Positions 5,448 through 7,933 of a stretch of 7,933 nucleotides of DNA are shown piece by piece. The stretch is from an uncultured Prevotella sp. (GTDB taxonomy: Bacteria; Bacteroidota; Bacteroidia; Bacteroidales; Bacteroidaceae). The position numbers and the translations under genes are program-made. Positions within the stretch are counted from its first letter, which is position 1. The number at the start of each line of letters is the position of its first letter. The stretch spans positions 1 to 7,933 of the forward strand of contig URFI01000103.1 of assembly GCA_900547085.1 (NCBI GenBank), written 5' to 3'. Below the pieces are notes generated by a model that ran no database searches, was not told the DNA's origin, and was given only the letters and a program-made list of their open reading frames with translations.

Positions 5448-7933
5448 ATGCTTATGAAACTACAACGACTTTTAAGTGTATCATTTCTGACTTTATTGTG
5501 CATGGTAATCACCAAAGCACAACAGCCGTATGGAGGATGCTGGCATCCCGATTATGTTCGTACATGGACACCGGAAAGCGATCCGAACGCAAAGTTCAAT
5601 CGTTCCAAGGTACCATTGGCCAAGCGAGTGATAGAACCCGAATTGATGAAGGCCAACAAGAACCAGTATTATGAAGGGCAGGTGTGCGACGCCACCATTC
5701 TGTTCCCAATCTGTAGCATGTGTCCATCACAGGGTGCTAACAATTTTCTAGGATACCAGCCAACCTATTGGCAGTATATGGACAAATTGATATATTGGGC
5801 AGGATCGGCATCTGAAGGAATCATCATTCCGCCTCCCGCAGGGTCCATTGACGCTGCTCATCAAAGCGGTGTGAAAGCTTTGGGACAAATATTTTTTCCA
5901 CCCAGTTATTATGGTGGGAAACAAGCATGGGTTCGTGAATTATTAACACAAGAGAATGGCAGCCACATCTATGCGCGGAAGCTGTATGAAATAGCCAAGT
6001 ATTTCGGGTTCGATGGCTGGTTCATCAACGAGGAAACGGGTGGAGGCTCAAACAGCGAATGGGAAGGATTCATTAAAGAATTTAACCAAATAGCTGATGC
6101 GGCAGGCGACACCCAGATGGAAATACAATGGTATAATGCCTCGGGTTATCCAAACACACAAATCTTGAAAACACACAAAAACACCTCTCAGTTTCTAGAG
6201 TACGGTAACGTGGGTGACAAACGCAAGTATGCTTCAGAGCTAGGCATTTCAGAGGGTGAGACTTTCAGTAAGATTTATTCAGGCATACAGTGTGTATACA
6301 GCGGATTGACTGGCTATGGATCTCAGCTGCGTACCGCTTTCCCAACCACTGGTCACGTAGGCTCTGTCGACCTTTTCTGCCCTGAGGAGCGTGCCTGGAA
6401 AGACCATGTAAAAGAATATCTGAACGACAATTCCAAGAATCAAGGTCCTACTGCATACGAAGCGATGCAAAAGGTATTCAATTCGGAAGAGCAGATGTGG
6501 GTCAACAAACTAGGTGATCCTTCACAAGCCGTTGACGAGGGATCGTATGACTCTTGGCCCGGCATCTCTGGCTGTATCTTGGAGCGTACGGTGATTAGCA
6601 GTATGCCTTTTGTCAGTTCCATGTGTGTGGGAAATGGTAAACATCGTTTCGTAGAAGGAGTCAAGAAAGGCACACAGGACTGGTATAACAGCAGTGTGCA
6701 AAGCATTTTGCCTACCTGGCGCTGGTGGATAGAGAACAAAGGCAACTTGAAGGTCAGCATCGACTGGGACGACGCTTGGAACTTAGGTTCTAGCTTCAAA
6801 ATTGCAGGTACCTTGCCAGAAGGTGATCACTTAATGCGGTTGTACAAAACACAAATTAAGGTGGAGAATGGTGGCGTGTTCCGCTTGGTTTACAAAAATC
6901 CGAATAACGTGAAGATAGAGGCCAAATTGTCAACGAAGAGTTCGATTACACCTGACGAAACCTTGACAGACCCCAAACTGACAGAGAAGAACGGCTGGAT
7001 CATTGCCGACTATGACTTGAATTCACTCAACGGCAAGACCATTTACATGATTGCACTCAACCTCAAAACTGATGCCAGCATCAACAATTTTTCTGTAAAC
7101 CTAGGTTCGCTGGCCGTGTTGCCGAAAGATTATGCTCCCGAAATCGTAAAAGTGACGAACTTCAGGACAACAAGCACCTTGGGTGATGAAGAAGGAGACC
7201 TTCGCTTGACATGGGATTACACTTACAATAATCACTTCGACCACTTTGACATTTATACGGTTACCCAGGATGGAACACGTACATTGGTAGGACAGACACG
7301 AGGCGAAGGATTTTATGTTCCAACCTTCAAGCGTGCAGGAATTGATACAAAAATAGGTGTAGAACTGGTACCGATAATGAAAGATATGGTAGAACGGTCT
7401 GCAGAAAAACTGTCCGTTGACTATCCTGCCCCGAAAGCCCCTGTTGTCACTTTCTCTTTGTCAAAGAGCTATGTCAAAGTAGGCGACAAGGTTACCATGA
7501 CAGCCCAAGCAACTGGGAGTCCTACCTCTTTCGAGTGGGTTCTACCACAAGGACTTATCTTGGCAGAAGGATCGAGTCTAAATAAACAGACTATTGAAGT
7601 GGTTGCTAAGACAGCAGGTAGGAAAACCGTCACAGTGAAAGCAACCAATGTCGTAGGAACCTCAGAAACAAAAAAGGTCGCTCTTGATGTCTTTGAAAAC
7701 GAAGACGATTTACAGATGGTAACTAATGTCATCAAGCATAAGACGGTGGTTGACTACAGTGGTTCGACAAACGGTTCAGAAACACCAAGCAAAATCATCG
7801 ATGGCATAACCAATCCTTACAATACAAGCGATAAGTGGTGCAACATCAGTTCGGACAACTGGGCCATCTTTGACCTGCAAGGGCCATACCGCGTTTATGG
7901 GTTTAAAATTTATGACGGTAATGCTGGACCAGA
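5448..7933 (+). CDS. Secreted GH85 endo-beta-N-acetylglucosaminidase, multimodular (3' partial)
   Basis: Predicted to hydrolyse the GlcNAc-beta-1,4-GlcNAc bond in the core of N-linked glycans, releasing the oligosaccharide and leaving one GlcNAc on the protein. The frame is open to the window end (828 full codons, no stop). A signal peptide ends near TKA-QQ (cleavage after about residue 24); Cys18 is not in a valid lipobox. The GH85 domain covers about 95-427: YQPTYWQYMDKLIYWAG, IIIPPPAGSIDAAHQSGVKA and LGQIFFPP, then GFDGWFINEE (187-196), where N194 and E196 match the family's Asn/Glu pair for substrate-assisted catalysis. Next come WY (228-229), YSGIQCVYSG (277-286), ERTVISSMPF (379-388) and ILPTWRWW (420-427). 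Downstream modules are a beta-sandwich (about 430-560), an FnIII-like domain (563-660), a PKD-like domain (668-749) and the start of an F5/8C or CBM32-like domain (from about 758; SKIIDGITNPY, KWC, NWAIFDLQG). An alternative start is the ATG at 5454 (MKLQRLL). No Shine-Dalgarno sequence is visible. It lies 204 bp after susD on the same strand, as expected for a PUL enzyme. The family call is strong; activity and substrate preference are inferred. Confidence 0.92.
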   Translation, partial: MLMKLQRLLSVSFLTLLCMVITKAQQPYGGCWHPDYVRTWTPESDPNAKFNRSKVPLAKRVIEPELMKANKNQYYEGQVCDATILFPICSMCPSQGANNFLGYQPTYWQYMDKLIYWAGSASEGIIIPPPAGSIDAAHQSGVKALGQIFFPPSYYGGKQAWVRELLTQENGSHIYARKLYEIAKYFGFDGWFINEETGGGSNSEWEGFIKEFNQIADAAGDTQMEIQWYNASGYPNTQILKTHKNTSQFLEYGNVGDKRKYASELGISEGETFSKIYSGIQCVYSGLTGYGSQLRTAFPTTGHVGSVDLFCPEERAWKDHVKEYLNDNSKNQGPTAYEAMQKVFNSEEQMWVNKLGDPSQAVDEGSYDSWPGISGCILERTVISSMPFVSSMCVGNGKHRFVEGVKKGTQDWYNSSVQSILPTWRWWIENKGNLKVSIDWDDAWNLGSSFKIAGTLPEGDHLMRLYKTQIKVENGGVFRLVYKNPNNVKIEAKLSTKSSITPDETLTDPKLTEKNGWIIADYDLNSLNGKTIYMIALNLKTDASINNFSVNLGSLAVLPKDYAPEIVKVTNFRTTSTLGDEEGDLRLTWDYTYNNHFDHFDIYTVTQDGTRTLVGQTRGEGFYVPTFKRAGIDTKIGVELVPIMKDMVERSAEKLSVDYPAPKAPVVTFSLSKSYVKVGDKVTMTAQATGSPTSFEWVLPQGLILAEGSSLNKQTIEVVAKTAGRKTVTVKATNVVGTSETKKVALDVFENEDDLQMVTNVIKHKTVVDYSGSTNGSETPSKIIDGITNPYNTSDKWCNISSDNWAIFDLQGPYRVYGFKIYDGNAGP

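Noticed and set aside
5499..5501. Cys18 of the GH85 protein as a lipoprotein anchor
   Set aside because: It is preceded by T-L-L, which does not fit the lipobox because Leu is not accepted at -1; the TKA-QQ site downstream fits an ordinary signal peptide better.
6440..6799. Open frame of 119 codons on the - strand opposite the GH85 gene
   Set aside because: It is antisense to conserved GH85 motifs (ERTVISSMPF, ILPTWRWW), and its translation resembles no known family.

Overview
The window carries three genes in a row on the + strand: the 3' part of a SusC-like TonB-dependent transporter, a complete SusD-like lipoprotein, and the 5' part of a large secreted glycoside hydrolase of family GH85 (endo-beta-N-acetylglucosaminidase). 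This is the core of a polysaccharide utilization locus (PUL). A SusC/SusD pair, a start site without a clear Shine-Dalgarno sequence, an acidic lipoprotein export signal and moderate GC all point to Bacteroidota, probably Bacteroidales. A Prevotella-like genome is a reasonable guess, but it is not provable from this sequence.

Layout. Positions 1-3345: SusC-like gene, open through the left edge, so its true start lies upstream. The visible protein begins inside an STN domain, followed by a carboxypeptidase-regulatory-like domain, a TonB-box-like segment, the plug and the barrel. Positions 3345-5243: SusD-like gene, whose ATG shares one base with the susC stop (TAATG). Positions 5244-5447: a 204-bp gap with a strong inverted repeat just after susD and an A/T-rich leader before the next gene. 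Positions 5448-7933: GH85 gene, open to the right edge (828 complete codons visible). It has a signal peptide, a catalytic domain with the N-x-E motif, then beta-sandwich, FnIII-like, PKD-like and the start of an F5/8C (discoidin/CBM32-like) module.

How they would work together. The GH85 enzyme should cut the GlcNAc-GlcNAc core of N-linked glycans. The SusD lipoprotein should capture the released oligosaccharide at the cell surface, and SusC should import it using TonB energy. The STN domain on SusC predicts regulation by an ECF sigma/anti-sigma pair, a mode established for many host-glycan PULs in Bacteroides; such genes would lie outside this window. The target (N-glycans of host, dietary or fungal glycoproteins) is inferred from the GH85 family. 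The most interesting points are the GH85 enzyme's departures from common family motifs, its cysteine content, and its Sec-type rather than lipoprotein signal with a modular C-terminus. No mobile elements, RNA genes or CRISPR arrays were seen.
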